A DNA stretch of 47,431 bases from an uncultured Clostridia bacterium (GCA_934272745.1 CAKQSI010000014.1:1-47431); one strand, 5' to 3'; positions 1 through 10,379 are shown, numbered from the stretch's first letter. Translations and numbers: made by a program. Notes: generated from the sequence alone by a model not told the origin.

Positions 1-1536
1 GAGCGATTCCGCAGCCCCTTTGATTGCTGCTTCGTTTTGGTAAACGATGGTATATCCGCCGTCCGCAAGGTCGAATAAAAGGGTTCCCTCTTCAAAATTT
101 TCCGTCCACTGAGCGGAAAATGCGGTATCTCCCGTTACCGGATATCTGTCGCCGGGCCGATAGACCTTTTTACCGTCGCTCCAGCCGTCAAAAAACGCTT
201 CCGCATTCGTAAACGGGTTTTCCGGCAGGATAACGGTTCCGTTTTTCACCTGCCAAAGATCTGCAGGCGCAGCTCCCTTTCCTCCGTTTGCAAGAAAAGA
301 AATCCGATACAACCGGTCAAACTTCGCGTATAGTTCAATATCTTTCGCCGCGGAAGCGCGAATTTCTTCCACGGGATAGAAAAAGGTCGGATCGCTGTAC
401 CACCCGCCAAAGCGATACCCGCTTTTTTCTGCGGCGGAAAGCGGAAGGTCGGGATCCGCAACGTTGTAACTTATCGGGTTTTCCGCGGCGTTGATGCCGC
501 CGTCCAGATGATAAGTTACGGAATATTCGATCATTTCCCATTCCGCGGTAAAAACAACGGACGCCGAAAGCGTATACCCGTCCCCCGCGGCATATCTATT
601 TACACCGTCGGACCAGCCGACGAAACGATATCCGATTTTAGTAAAGCCGTTCTGCGGCAAAACGATATTTGCCCCTCTTTCCGTCACGACGGAAGCAACC
701 GAGCCGGTCGCCCCCGCGCCTCCGCGAAAAGACGCAACGGGCAGGTCGTCAAACTTTGCATACAAGGTTAAGTTTCCCGTCGATCCTTTGGGGATCACGG
801 TAATTCTCGTCGCCATTTCCGCGTCGCGGTACCACCCCGAAAAGATTGCGTTTGCCTTTTCCGGATACTGCAAAACGACAGTTTCACTGTCTACCGTGTA
901 GGAAAGAGGGTTTTGCGCGGAATTGATTCCGCCGTTCAGAATATAAGTTATCGTGTAATCGATTTTTGTCCAGGTTGCCGTAAACGTGACGTTTTCGGTC
1001 GGCGCGTCGATGGTTGCGCCCGCCGGATAGATACCTTTGCCGGTATCCCAGCCGTCAAACGTATATCCTTTCCGTTCGGTTTCCGGCAAGATAACGACAG
1101 TGCCGAAGACCTCTCTTTGAAACGGTTCTGCCCCGTAACCGGAATCGAAGACGATCGTCACCCGGTTTTGCCGTTTCTCTTCTACGGTAATTATCATTAC
1201 CGCGGAAGCGTTTTTATATTTAGCGACGAGCGTCGTGGTTCCTCTTGAAAGCGCCGTCAGTTTTCCGTTGCTGCTCAGCCGGAGAATTTCTTCTTCCGAA
1301 ACGGAATAGGCGCACGCAAGATCGGTTGTTTCGGGCTTGCCGTCCGTCGTCTGATAAACCGTCGCCGCGGGAAGATCGACGGTTTCTCCCACCGTCAGGG
1401 TAAGTTCGGTTTTTGAAAACGAAACAGAATAGGAAACGACCGGATCGGTACTCCCCGAAAAACCGCAAGCACAAAGCCCCGCGCAAAGCGCGGCGGAAAG
1501 CAATGCGATGAATAGTGATTTCAGTAAAGTCCTCAT
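1..1536 (-). CDS. InlB B-repeat (Listeria-Bacteroides repeat) surface lipoprotein, C-terminus cut by window edge
   Basis: The minus-strand frame is open from ATG at 1536 to the left edge, about 512 codons, with no stop. Residues 1-24 form a lipoprotein signal with a Leu-Cys-Ala-Cys lipobox, so Cys24 is the likely lipidation site. A bacterial Ig-like segment (residues about 35-110, 'LTVGETVDLPA' type) follows. Then come five InlB B-type repeats of about 70 residues, alternating two subtypes (GW-SDG-YxxGD and NGGxNxxxNP-GWY). The last visible 25 residues no longer match the repeat and could begin another domain, perhaps BspA-like leucine-rich repeats. Such proteins sit on the cell surface and bind host or polymer surfaces; no catalytic residues are visible. 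GAGG eight bases before the ATG supports the start. It lies 113 bp behind the 1644-residue lipoprotein and may be co-transcribed with it. Confidence 0.88.
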   Translation of the reverse strand, partial: MRTLLKSLFIALLSAALCAGLCACGFSGSTDPVVSYSVSFSKTELTLTVGETVDLPAATVYQTTDGKPETTDLACAYSVSEEEILRLSSNGKLTALSRGTTTLVAKYKNASAVMIITVEEKRQNRVTIVFDSGYGAEPFQREVFGTVVILPETERKGYTFDGWDTGKGIYPAGATIDAPTENVTFTATWTKIDYTITYILNGGINSAQNPLSYTVDSETVVLQYPEKANAIFSGWYRDAEMATRITVIPKGSTGNLTLYAKFDDLPVASFRGGAGATGSVASVVTERGANIVLPQNGFTKIGYRFVGWSDGVNRYAAGDGYTLSASVVFTAEWEMIEYSVTYHLDGGINAAENPISYNVADPDLPLSAAEKSGYRFGGWYSDPTFFYPVEEIRASAAKDIELYAKFDRLYRISFLANGGKGAAPADLWQVKNGTVILPENPFTNAEAFFDGWSDGKKVYRPGDRYPVTGDTAFSAQWTENFEEGTLLFDLADGGYTIVYQNEAAIKGAAESL

Positions 1537-1602
1537 CCGGTCGTCCTCGTTCGTCCGGGTCTATCCCGGAGTCTTGTTTTAAGCGGACAAGCGTTCAGTC
1601 GC

Positions 1603-1627
1603 TTCCCGCCGGCAAAGCCGGCGGGAA
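1603..1627 (-). terminator. GC-rich hairpin between the two surface lipoprotein genes
   Basis: An 11-bp perfect inverted repeat (TTCCCGCCGGC, 3-base loop) lies 22 bp beyond the stop of the 1644-residue gene. No T-run follows on either strand, so it is at best a weak terminator or an RNA-stabilising stem. Confidence 0.4.
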
Positions 1628-1649
1628 ACTGTCTGAAAACTTTAAGCGC

Positions 1650-4600
1650 TTATTCCTGCGTTATTTCGTAGAAGAAACTGCCGCCGTTATCCAGCGTGAA
1701 ATAGAGTTTGCCGTCTTCGTCAAGCGAACCTGCGTCGATCGTAAACTGATACCACCCGTCGCCGAGATCGGTGCATTCCGCAAACGGCAGTGCGTTGACG
1801 GCGTTGGCGGAAGTCTTCCCGAAAATGGGACTTCTGCTATTTGCGCCCTGATTGTTGTACTTGAATTTTACAACGGTCGCCTTCGTAGAATCCAGCCCTT
1901 CCGCAACGCATTCGGTGGTGTGATCCGCCTTATAGTTTGCGGAAATAAACTCGTAAGAGATTCTGACGCCGGCTTCCTGCGCCGTAAAGAAGAGTTCCAG
2001 TTTATCCGTGCATTTAGCAAGATCGACTACGATCGTGGGGAACGCGGCGTCGCTTGCCAAGCCCTGCATATGCGCGTTGTCGCCGCCCCATTCGCCGTTA
2101 CCGATCCAGACCTGTCCGGCAAGTTTCGAAACGTCCTGAACGGTAAATCTGATATAACGATACTTTTCTTTCAGTTCCGCAAGGCGCGCCGCACCGACTG
2201 CCGCGTGCGCGTCGTTTCCCGCAGCGATCGTATCGATGACGAGATCGCCGTTTTCGATTGCGACGTAAACGCAGTCGTTGGTATTCGTCCAGTCGGTCGT
2301 CTGTTCGCTCTTATAGAACTCGATTCCCGAAATGGCGATTGCGGAAGAAAGGTTGGTGTTGTTGATATTGACCTTTAACGCGTCGGTTTCATGACCTTCC
2401 CTTGCAAAGACGGTCAGATCGACGCGCAGATCGGTTTCGCCCGCGCAGGAGTACTGTTTCCAGTAATAATTCCAGGTCGTCCCGGGTTCGGTGATCATGG
2501 TAATGTTGTCGATTGCCGAACCGTCTTCGGCGACGGCGTTGACGTGTAACTTCATATGCGTATAACCGGCAAGCAACGCGTCGTCGATCAGCGTTCTTTC
2601 GATCGTGAAGTTGCCGCCGCGAATGTTGACGAGCGTATTGTCTTCGCCCCAGGTATTTTCTCCCCATGCGCCCATGTGAATGTAGCGATAGAAGCCGCCT
2701 TCGCTCTTCGTGATGCCGGCAATTCTTTCTTCCGCCTCTTTTGCGAGCGCGGAAAGGTCGGTCGTTGCGACGGTTACGACGGTATCCGCCGTGATGTTGC
2801 TTATCGTATAGACATTACCGTCCGCCGTGACGGTAGCGCCCGCGCTTGCGGTAACGCCGTCAATCCGGAAACCTTCTTTAGCGGTGATCGTCAGCGTGAC
2901 GTTTGCGCCGTCAACGCTGATCGCGGGCAGTTCTTCCGCAACGGTAAAACCATCGCCTGCCGCAACCGTGACGCTGAATTCCACCTTTTTGGTAGAATGC
3001 GCGATAACGGTAAGTCTTGTCGCTTGCGTGACGCCGGAAACGGTATAAACGTCGCCGTTTTTCTCCACCGTCGCGCCGTTATCCGCCGTAACTTCGTCGA
3101 TCGCCCAATCGGTCGTCGCGGTAATGGTAAACGAAACCGTTTCTCCCTCGTTCACCGTTTTGCTGTAAGCGTCCGCGGTATATTTTGCGGATTCTTCCAG
3201 CGTGACGGTATGGCGGGAAACGTGCGTGTTGATCTTCAGTTGCGCGTCTTTGGTAGCGCCGGAAACGGTATAGGTATCTCCTTCTTTTACTACCGTCGCG
3301 CCGTCGCATTCCACGCTGTCAACGGTATAACCGTCCGCCGCAACGATGGTAAAGGTCTTGCTTTCACCCTCCGCAAGAAGCGCATAAGTATCGCCGGTCA
3401 CGGTATACGCCGCGCTGTTTCCGACGGTGATGAAGTGCTTGTCGTTTGCTTCTTCAAACCCGATCAGTTCGAATTCCAGATTGCAGGAAGCGTCGTTTGC
3501 GCCGTTTCTTCCCTTGATGGTCATGACGATGTTGTCTTCGCTGAACGTATAATCTTCAAAATACTTTCCGAGGTTCAGGCGGAAAGTGACGTCGTTACCG
3601 TCAAATGCCGACCAGTAGAAATCCCACTGCGGATTAGAAGTAAAGCAGATGTTATCAATTGCGGCTTCCGCAGTCGCGGTCGCTTTGATGCGGACGATCA
3701 TGTAAGGATAGCCTGCGACTTTCGCGTCGTCGATCAACTGCTTCTGCATGGACATATTGGAAGAATTGAGTTTTACAACTTTGTTTCCGCTGCCCCAGGC
3801 GGTATCGCCCCAGGCGCCGTGGTGGAAATAACTCCAGAAGTTGCCTTCCCCTTCCGTCATCGCGGAAAGTTTCTTCCTTGCCGCGGCCCGAGCAAGTTCT
3901 TCCTGAATCGCATCGTATTCTTCCTGCGTATAATAGGTCACGGCAACAGAAAGAACGTCTTCACCCGTCAATCCCTGACCGCCGCCGACGTCTACTTTGG
4001 AGAATCTTACCGCGGTGTTGTCGGTAACGGGAATGACCTTGGTTTCGCCGGAATTGATATCCCACAGTTCTTTGGAATTGCCTTCCGTGTCGATATAAGC
4101 GTACAGAAAGGAAGTATTATTGTCGCCGTAAGAAGGCGTCAACGCCATATATCTCTTGCCTGCTTCGTACAGTTTGTGGAGATATTCCGCAGTAAACGCG
4201 GGCGTGTTTTCGTGCCAGGCGCGTCCGGCGGGAATAGAAATTTCCGCGTTCGCGATATAATCGCCGGCAGCGTCGTAAGTCAGTTCGACGCGTTCCGCAT
4301 AACCTTTGGTAAAGTTGGGATCGGGAATATACTGTTCGTAGGCTTCAAACGAAACCGCAGTTACTTCCATAAGCCCGTCGAAGTCGCGGAGAATGAAGGT
4401 TGCGGTGCCGTTTTCTTCGATACGCAACTTCATCGTAAACGTACCGTTTTCAACCATACCGCTGCCCTGCGCCCAGCCGATAAAGGTTTCGGGAGCGCCT
4501 TCCGTCGTGATATAACTTACGCCGTCCAGATACCAAAGACTTGCGTCCGCATTGGTACCCATTCCCCGCAGTTTAACGGAAACAACGACGACGTTGTCGT

Positions 4601-6584
4601 TTTCCCCTTTGTTCGCCGCGATGTATTCGGCGGAAAGAATTGCGTTCGCGTCCCCGGAAAGGCTTCCGGACAGCGCGACGTTTCCGTCGGAAAGCGCGGA
4701 AATAATCGCGCCGCTCCAGCCGTAGTTATCGACCAGTTTCAAAGAATAGGTCTTTCTGTATTCGGTCAGTTCCGCGTCGTTGCGGTAGAACCGGATAGTG
4801 TACGCATAGGCGCCCGCAGTCGCCGGGTTTTCCGCAAACTCGGTTTCGTCGAGGAAATATTTAACGGTAATCGACTGCGCGCTGTTCGCGTTTCTGATTG
4901 CCGTGGGCAGGACGAAAGTTTCGCCTGTGAGGTAGGCAAGATCGGTTTCGTCTGCCGCAACATAAGCGGGCGCCTGGTTGTCGGTGAGGGTGACGGAGAA
5001 CGTCACGAACGTATTTTCGAATACGGCGACAAAAATATGTTCGCCGAGTGTAAGCGTACCGAGATACGACGCTGCAAAGAACGTACCGTCGTTTGCCGCG
5101 TCAAACGCTGCCTGAGCGTTAGTTACCGCAACCAGTCCGGTTTCCGCATCGTAACGGTAGAGAACGAAATCCACGCCCGCTTCGTACTCGGTGATTTTCA
5201 CCGCGGTATTGCCGAGGTCGATGGCTTTTGCGGAAATTTCGGGTACGGTTTCCGCCTGATTTACGGTAATTTGTACGGTTTTTTCCTGTACGTTGCCCAT
5301 TTTGTCGGTCGCGGTAAAGACGACGTTATAGGAAGCGATATCGTAGAATCCGTAAACGTTTTTCGCGGGAACGGTTTCGGTTTTCAGTTCCACCGTCAGA
5401 TCCGCAAGAAGGGAGTCTTTCGCGCTGATTTTGCCCTGCAGCGCGCTGATGAACGCCGTAAGGTCAAGATCTTCCGCCCAGGAAACGGTCGTAACGGCGT
5501 CTTCTGCAACGGCAATGTCGGGAAGATCGTAGACGTTGACGGTCGCCGTTTCTGTCACGGTTTCGTGTCCCGCAAGTTTATAAGTGATCGTGTAAGATCC
5601 CGCAGCGGTAAAGTCCACTGCAGACAAATCGACGACGACTTCGCATTCTTCGTTCTGATACACGCCGGTAACGCCGGTCATGTAATACGCAGCCGCTTTT
5701 TCCGCGTCGGTAACGGCGGAAAGTTTCAGATCGTAAGATTTTTTCGTCACGCCGATGTAATCGCTGAGTTTTTCAACGTTCGTAACGGTGATGGAGATAT
5801 CTGCGGTAACGTTTTCCACGGTATAAACGCCGTTCGTTCCGGTTAGGACGGTTTCTCCGTTCTTAACCACGGCGTTCGCGACGGAATAGCCGGTAACCGC
5901 AACGACGGTAAACGTGTAGTTTTCGCCGTATTCCGCTTCGGTTTCCCCGACGATCGCAAAGCCGATCTTCTCCTCTTCGGTGGGCAGCGTCACTTTGAAT
6001 TTCAATTTGGAAACGGTCGCGGTTACGGTAATATTGCCCTGTACGGAAGGGATAAGATAAGTATAAACGTTACCTTCGGTTTTCGTCGCGGTAAGCGTCG
6101 TATCTCCGTTCTTCACGACCAGAGTTGCGGCGTCGTAGCCGGTTGCAACCGTAAGCGTAAAGGAATAATCCTCCCCTGCCGTTACGGTTTCCTTTCCCGC
6201 CGCGCTGAGACCCGCCCCTTCGGGCAGCGTTACGGTGAAAGACGCCGGAGCGTTTTTCCGCACACCCGTAACGGTAATGACAAGGTTACCGCTGACGGAA
6301 TTCACGGTAAACGTGCCTCCATGCGCGGTAACGGTGTCGCCGTTTACCTTGACGACCATGTTGTCGCCATTATACCCGTCCGCGATATTTACGGAGAAAG
6401 TATAATTTTCTCCCTCTTTTACGGACGTCTCACCAACGACGGTATAGCCTTCGCCGACAGGAATCGTTACGGCATAGGTGGCTTTTTCCGGCGGGTCGTT
6501 TTTGTGGCTGCAGGCAGCCAACCCGAAAGAAAGAACCAACACCAGTGCCAGAACGACAGTTAAAAACGCGCTGTTCCTCTTCAT
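1650..6584 (-). CDS. Large multi-repeat extracellular lipoprotein, probable glycan-binding surface protein
   Basis: This 1644-residue protein has a signal peptide ending in a Leu-Ala-Ala-Cys lipobox (Cys25), so it should be lipid-anchored outside the membrane. Residues about 37-290 hold three roughly 75-residue beta repeats (Val-Thr-hydrophobic-Pro start, GENYTF, GY core). Three related but shorter repeats lie near 1055-1275. Ig-like segments occupy about 300-480. Two copies of an unnamed module of about 150 residues, sharing HxGAWGxxxWGxxN, LIDDAxxAGY and AIDNI, lie near 898-1052 and 1278-1420. Jelly-roll-like beta segments flank them. No catalytic motif is visible, so adhesion or carbohydrate binding is inferred from architecture. 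AAGGAG seven bases before the ATG fixes the start. It follows the mannosidase gene by 77 bp in the same direction. A long antisense open frame inside it is a composition shadow. Confidence 0.9.
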   Translation of the reverse strand: MKRNSAFLTVVLALVLVLSFGLAACSHKNDPPEKATYAVTIPVGEGYTVVGETSVKEGENYTFSVNIADGYNGDNMVVKVNGDTVTAHGGTFTVNSVSGNLVITVTGVRKNAPASFTVTLPEGAGLSAAGKETVTAGEDYSFTLTVATGYDAATLVVKNGDTTLTATKTEGNVYTYLIPSVQGNITVTATVSKLKFKVTLPTEEEKIGFAIVGETEAEYGENYTFTVVAVTGYSVANAVVKNGETVLTGTNGVYTVENVTADISITVTNVEKLSDYIGVTKKSYDLKLSAVTDAEKAAAYYMTGVTGVYQNEECEVVVDLSAVDFTAAGSYTITYKLAGHETVTETATVNVYDLPDIAVAEDAVTTVSWAEDLDLTAFISALQGKISAKDSLLADLTVELKTETVPAKNVYGFYDIASYNVVFTATDKMGNVQEKTVQITVNQAETVPEISAKAIDLGNTAVKITEYEAGVDFVLYRYDAETGLVAVTNAQAAFDAANDGTFFAASYLGTLTLGEHIFVAVFENTFVTFSVTLTDNQAPAYVAADETDLAYLTGETFVLPTAIRNANSAQSITVKYFLDETEFAENPATAGAYAYTIRFYRNDAELTEYRKTYSLKLVDNYGWSGAIISALSDGNVALSGSLSGDANAILSAEYIAANKGENDNVVVVSVKLRGMGTNADASLWYLDGVSYITTEGAPETFIGWAQGSGMVENGTFTMKLRIEENGTATFILRDFDGLMEVTAVSFEAYEQYIPDPNFTKGYAERVELTYDAAGDYIANAEISIPAGRAWHENTPAFTAEYLHKLYEAGKRYMALTPSYGDNNTSFLYAYIDTEGNSKELWDINSGETKVIPVTDNTAVRFSKVDVGGGQGLTGEDVLSVAVTYYTQEEYDAIQEELARAAARKKLSAMTEGEGNFWSYFHHGAWGDTAWGSGNKVVKLNSSNMSMQKQLIDDAKVAGYPYMIVRIKATATAEAAIDNICFTSNPQWDFYWSAFDGNDVTFRLNLGKYFEDYTFSEDNIVMTIKGRNGANDASCNLEFELIGFEEANDKHFITVGNSAAYTVTGDTYALLAEGESKTFTIVAADGYTVDSVECDGATVVKEGDTYTVSGATKDAQLKINTHVSRHTVTLEESAKYTADAYSKTVNEGETVSFTITATTDWAIDEVTADNGATVEKNGDVYTVSGVTQATRLTVIAHSTKKVEFSVTVAAGDGFTVAEELPAISVDGANVTLTITAKEGFRIDGVTASAGATVTADGNVYTISNITADTVVTVATTDLSALAKEAEERIAGITKSEGGFYRYIHMGAWGENTWGEDNTLVNIRGGNFTIERTLIDDALLAGYTHMKLHVNAVAEDGSAIDNITMITEPGTTWNYYWKQYSCAGETDLRVDLTVFAREGHETDALKVNINNTNLSSAIAISGIEFYKSEQTTDWTNTNDCVYVAIENGDLVIDTIAAGNDAHAAVGAARLAELKEKYRYIRFTVQDVSKLAGQVWIGNGEWGGDNAHMQGLASDAAFPTIVVDLAKCTDKLELFFTAQEAGVRISYEFISANYKADHTTECVAEGLDSTKATVVKFKYNNQGANSRSPIFGKTSANAVNALPFAECTDLGDGWYQFTIDAGSLDEDGKLYFTLDNGGSFFYEITQE

Positions 6585-6661
6585 AAAAATCTCCTTACCA
6601 ATATTTTTTATTTATACGACGCGCCGGTTTCCCTGCGCCGCACAGAAATATTGCTGTTTTA

Positions 6662-9079
6662 TCAGATATACATCTGCTCGGTTTCGGTAAAGGCGCCGTC
6701 GTTATAGATCAGCGTTTTTACCTCGTATTTTCCAAAGCGCAACGCAATCGAAGCCTCGCCGCACGCGACGGTTGCCGACTGCTCTTTTTCTCCGTTGTTG
6801 AACAGGCGGAAGATATACCCCTCTTTCTGCACGGATTTCCGGATCGTCACCGTCGAAATCAAAGGATTGGAGCATTCGATCGTAAGACCGTTATCGCACT
6901 TTTCGTCAATGGTCGGGAAAATGTTGAGCGCGTACGGCGTTTCCGTAAACTCGTCCGCATTGCGCTTTAAGGTTTCTTTTTCTACTACGTCCATGCGGAA
7001 GGAAAAATCCCGCTGTCCCTGATCGATTTTCCCGATGAAAATTCCCTCTCTCAAAAGCGGTCTGTTGGGAACCGGGTGCGCGCAGTATGTGGAAGTTTTT
7101 ACGAGCGTCAGGCGGATTTCCCCGTCCCGATACGACGAACCGTAATTGGAAGGCGTTAAGATCTGGAGGCACTTGCCGTCCTCTTCCTCTAGCCACACGT
7201 AGTCGTGCGCAATACACTCGTTTCCGTTTTCAAACAACTTCTCCGCGCCGAAAATTTGCTCGCCGGAATAGTCGCGCCCTTTTACGGGAAGGTGCAGTTT
7301 GATGGCTTTATTCGCTTCGTTCGGGAACAGGTTGACGTCAACGTCGATTTTGCTGCCCTTTTTATAGATTTTATAGCCGATGCGCAGTCTGGTCAGACCT
7401 TTTGCGAAAAATGCCTCTGCGCCCAGATAAATATCACCGTCTTCGATAATTTCCAAAGATTGCAATCCGTCGAAAACGCCGTCCGGCGTCTTTTGCAGCG
7501 TGAAGGGCTGCGGATGATCCCCCACGTGCATCTGATTCATGCCCCACGGGTCGGGCGTGTCGTCGTACATAAACGGCTGGAACAATTTGCCCGTCGCGTA
7601 TTCTTTTCCGCCGACGACGTAACTTTCGATTAGTCCCGTTTTTGCGCCGATCACGACTTTCTTTTCGCCGTTATCGAATACGATATCTTCGTTCGCCCCG
7701 TAAACCGGCTTTTTCCTGACCACGGTTTTCGCCGTGAAACGGTTGATGGACAGCGGCTTTAACTCCGCCTCGAACACGACGCGCTTACGCCAATCGATGC
7801 TGATATTGCTGGATTCCTTGACGTTTTGCGAAGCAAGCCGATTGCCCTCTTCGTCGTAAATTTCGAGATAGGACAACTCGTTTTCAAAATACTCCGTCGG
7901 AATGATGGACATATCGCAGGTGACGAGTTGTTTTCCGCCGTAAGTCTTTGGGTTGAACACCATAATCGGATAGGTGCCGGGTTCTGCCACCCGCTGCCCC
8001 TTGCACAGACCGAAAAACGCGGCGGCGCGCACCTGGTTCAGAAGATGCAGCCCGTGATTGATATAGGTGAAGCCGTTATCCTCTCCCGCCTTGATCATAT
8101 CGCCGGGAAGAATGTCGTGGAACTGCACGTTCAGCATATCTTCCGTAACGTCGTCGAACACGCCGGTCGGATATTCCAAAGCGCCCTTCAGCGCGGCAAT
8201 GCTTGCGATTTTTTCGGTAAAGCAGATCTGCCTTTCCAGTTCGCGATATTTTTGTTTCAACGCCGCCATGGAGGTATAGCAGCCGACCATGCACGGGATA
8301 ATGGAACGATCGAAAACTTCAGTCGGGTGAACGTCTGCAAAATACTCTTCCGGGGTGGAATATTTGATTTCGATATCGCTGGAATCGATGAGTTTTTGAA
8401 TATCTTCCAGATCTTTAGCGGAAGGTCCGCCGCCGTGGTTGCCGACGCCCCAGGTCGAAAGGCTGACCTCTTCTTCCGCGCGGCGGGCGATGTCTTTTTC
8501 CACTTTTTCGCGGGCATGTCCGAGATCGGAATTGTATTCGGTCACCCGAACGCCCTTGACGCGGCTGCCGTCATATCCTTCCCAAAGGAAACACTCCGCG
8601 GGAAGATCCAACTGCGGATAAGGCATGTGCTTTCCGTAAGGACGCATGAACATATAGCTGTTCTGTCCGCACTTGGTCAGAATCTGTACCAACCCGCGCG
8701 AATGACCGAAGGGATCGAAATTGACGGCGGTCGTCGGCATTACGCCGAATTTTTCTTTGAAATACCGTTCCCCTTCCCGGATCTGCCGCACGATGCCCTC
8801 GCCCGAAGGCATAACGCAGTCGGGCTGCAGATACCAGCCGCCCATAATGTGCCACTTGCCCTGTTTTACCAGTTTTTTGATCTGTTCAAACAGCGCAGGC
8901 GCATATTTTTCGGTATATTTATACAAGTTGACTTCGTTATGGCAAAAAATATAATCGTACTTTTCCGCTAAATTTGCGGCGCTCTGAAAGGTGGATAATG
9001 CCGCCGCGGCACCCTCTTCCCACTCCCATTGCCAGATAGGGTCCAGATGCGCGTTGCAGATCAAGTGCAATCTTTTCAT
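6662..9079 (-). CDS. Alpha-mannosidase, glycoside hydrolase family 38
   Basis: This 805-residue protein has typical GH38 length. It opens with the zinc-binding HLDPIWQW motif (His11, Asp13) right after the start. NFDPFGHS at 120-126 contains the family's catalytic nucleophile Asp (Asp122), and GNHGGGP lies near residue 218. The middle three-helix and C-terminal beta domains follow. GH38 enzymes remove alpha-linked mannose from N-glycans or mannosides using zinc. There is no signal peptide, so it should act in the cytoplasm on imported oligosaccharides. AAGGAGG before the ATG is strong. The ATG overlaps the stop of the fucosidase gene (ATGA), implying coupled translation. Substrate linkage cannot be read from the sequence. 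Confidence 0.95.
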   Translation of the reverse strand: MKRLHLICNAHLDPIWQWEWEEGAAAALSTFQSAANLAEKYDYIFCHNEVNLYKYTEKYAPALFEQIKKLVKQGKWHIMGGWYLQPDCVMPSGEGIVRQIREGERYFKEKFGVMPTTAVNFDPFGHSRGLVQILTKCGQNSYMFMRPYGKHMPYPQLDLPAECFLWEGYDGSRVKGVRVTEYNSDLGHAREKVEKDIARRAEEEVSLSTWGVGNHGGGPSAKDLEDIQKLIDSSDIEIKYSTPEEYFADVHPTEVFDRSIIPCMVGCYTSMAALKQKYRELERQICFTEKIASIAALKGALEYPTGVFDDVTEDMLNVQFHDILPGDMIKAGEDNGFTYINHGLHLLNQVRAAAFFGLCKGQRVAEPGTYPIMVFNPKTYGGKQLVTCDMSIIPTEYFENELSYLEIYDEEGNRLASQNVKESSNISIDWRKRVVFEAELKPLSINRFTAKTVVRKKPVYGANEDIVFDNGEKKVVIGAKTGLIESYVVGGKEYATGKLFQPFMYDDTPDPWGMNQMHVGDHPQPFTLQKTPDGVFDGLQSLEIIEDGDIYLGAEAFFAKGLTRLRIGYKIYKKGSKIDVDVNLFPNEANKAIKLHLPVKGRDYSGEQIFGAEKLFENGNECIAHDYVWLEEEDGKCLQILTPSNYGSSYRDGEIRLTLVKTSTYCAHPVPNRPLLREGIFIGKIDQGQRDFSFRMDVVEKETLKRNADEFTETPYALNIFPTIDEKCDNGLTIECSNPLISTVTIRKSVQKEGYIFRLFNNGEKEQSATVACGEASIALRFGKYEVKTLIYNDGAFTETEQMYI

Positions 9080-10293
9080 AATTTTCCCTCCTTGGAGTCT
9101 TTCAATAAAAATCTCGCCACTCTTACGGAATAACTCGTTCCGTAAGAAAACGGAACGACGGAAAAAGCGTTGTTTTTTACTTTTACCGCTTCGCCGTTAT
9201 CCAGCCATTTTACGTTTCTGACTCTTTTATCCGTATAAATCGTTACGATTTTCGCTTCGTTTTTCAGTCCGACGTTGGGGTCGGCAGTCATTCCCACATT
9301 TTTGATTACCGCGTAGTAGTATGTACCGTCAAACAAAACGTCAGCGTTATCTGCGGCAATTCCGCACGCCTTGGATAAGTAGATAAAATTGCGGTTCGCC
9401 TTGATCCACTTTCCGATCTCCTGAAAAATGCAGCGATCCATGGGATTGATCGCTCCATGGGCGGTCAAGCCGGTATTCAACAGAAAGTTGCAGTCGTATT
9501 TCCTGCAATCGACGAGATCTTCGATCAGGCTTTTTACCGATTTATAGTTGCAATCGTCTTTTGCATAACCCCAGTGATCGTTCAGTACCTGGCACATTTC
9601 GCCCACGATATGTTTGGTTTCGCAGGAACAAACGCGCGGCTTTCCTCTTTCAAAAGTAACGCCGTCGATCAGCGGGTGTCCCAGTTTGCCTTGCGCGGAA
9701 AGTCCGCAGTTGTTGATGATCATCGCTTCCGGCTGCAATGATTTAATCATGCCGTACAGCCGGTCTTCCTGCCAGTCGACGTCCGGTTTGTCCCACATTC
9801 CGTCAAACCAGAAGCCGCCGATCTTGCCGTAATTCGTACACAAAAGTTTTAAACTTTCGGCAAGATAATCGATATATTTGGGGAAGTTTTCCGCATAATC
9901 TCCGCAATGCCAGTCCAAAATGGTGTGGTAAAACACGGGCAGAATGCCCTGTTCGTTGCACTCGTCGACAAACTCTTTCACGAGATCTCTGCCGCATGCG
10001 GAATGCATTACGTCAAAATCGCTCAAACCTTTGGTGTCGTACAGCGAAAATCCGTCGTGATGGCGCGCCGTCATCGCGATATACCTGCAGCCGGATTTTT
10101 TCGCCGTGCGTACCAGATCTTTCGCCCAGTGCGAAGACACGGTAAATTTTGAAGTCAGCGCGTCGTATTTTTCTTTATCGGCTTTTTTGTTCAGGGCTAA
10201 ATACCACTCGCCCTTGCCGAGAATACTGTAAAGACCGAAATGCACGAACATTCCGTATCCCAAATTTTCATATCGTCTGATATAGTTTTCCAT
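9076..10293 (-). CDS. Alpha-L-fucosidase, glycoside hydrolase family 29
   Basis: From the chosen ATG at 10293 this is a 405-residue protein starting directly with the GH29 fold: GMFVHFGLYS at 14-23, RHHDGF at 77-82 and GFWFDG at 160-165, where Asp164 matches the family nucleophile. It lacks the C-terminal beta domain of longer members. GH29 enzymes release alpha-linked fucose from host glycans or mucins; with no signal peptide it is probably cytoplasmic. A GTG at 10353 would add 20 residues, but these are not fucosidase-like and the GTG has no ribosome site; AGAGAG precedes the ATG. It is first in a two-gene unit with the mannosidase (4-bp overlap) and lies divergent to the AraC-type regulator. 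Confidence 0.92.
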   Translation of the reverse strand: MENYIRRYENLGYGMFVHFGLYSILGKGEWYLALNKKADKEKYDALTSKFTVSSHWAKDLVRTAKKSGCRYIAMTARHHDGFSLYDTKGLSDFDVMHSACGRDLVKEFVDECNEQGILPVFYHTILDWHCGDYAENFPKYIDYLAESLKLLCTNYGKIGGFWFDGMWDKPDVDWQEDRLYGMIKSLQPEAMIINNCGLSAQGKLGHPLIDGVTFERGKPRVCSCETKHIVGEMCQVLNDHWGYAKDDCNYKSVKSLIEDLVDCRKYDCNFLLNTGLTAHGAINPMDRCIFQEIGKWIKANRNFIYLSKACGIAADNADVLFDGTYYYAVIKNVGMTADPNVGLKNEAKIVTIYTDKRVRNVKWLDNGEAVKVKNNAFSVVPFSYGTSYSVRVARFLLKDSKEGKL

Positions 10294-10379
10294 GCAGTTT
10301 TCTCTCTCTTCGTTTGCTATATCTTCCTTCGGAAGGGCTACGGCATCCGGCACTTTTTATCCCGTGCCTCTTCTGCATT

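Noticed and set aside
2556..5846. Long plus-strand open frame of about 1096 codons opposite the 1644-residue lipoprotein
   Set aside because: No ribosome site, Arg/Phe/Val-heavy composition and exact frame relation to the minus-strand gene; a composition shadow. The same applies to the long frames at 19262-21967, 7826-8971, 13201-14706 and 36524-38014.
10294..10353. Upstream GTG start of the fucosidase
   Set aside because: The extra 20 residues are not fucosidase-like and the GTG lacks a ribosome site; the ATG at 10293 starts the fold.
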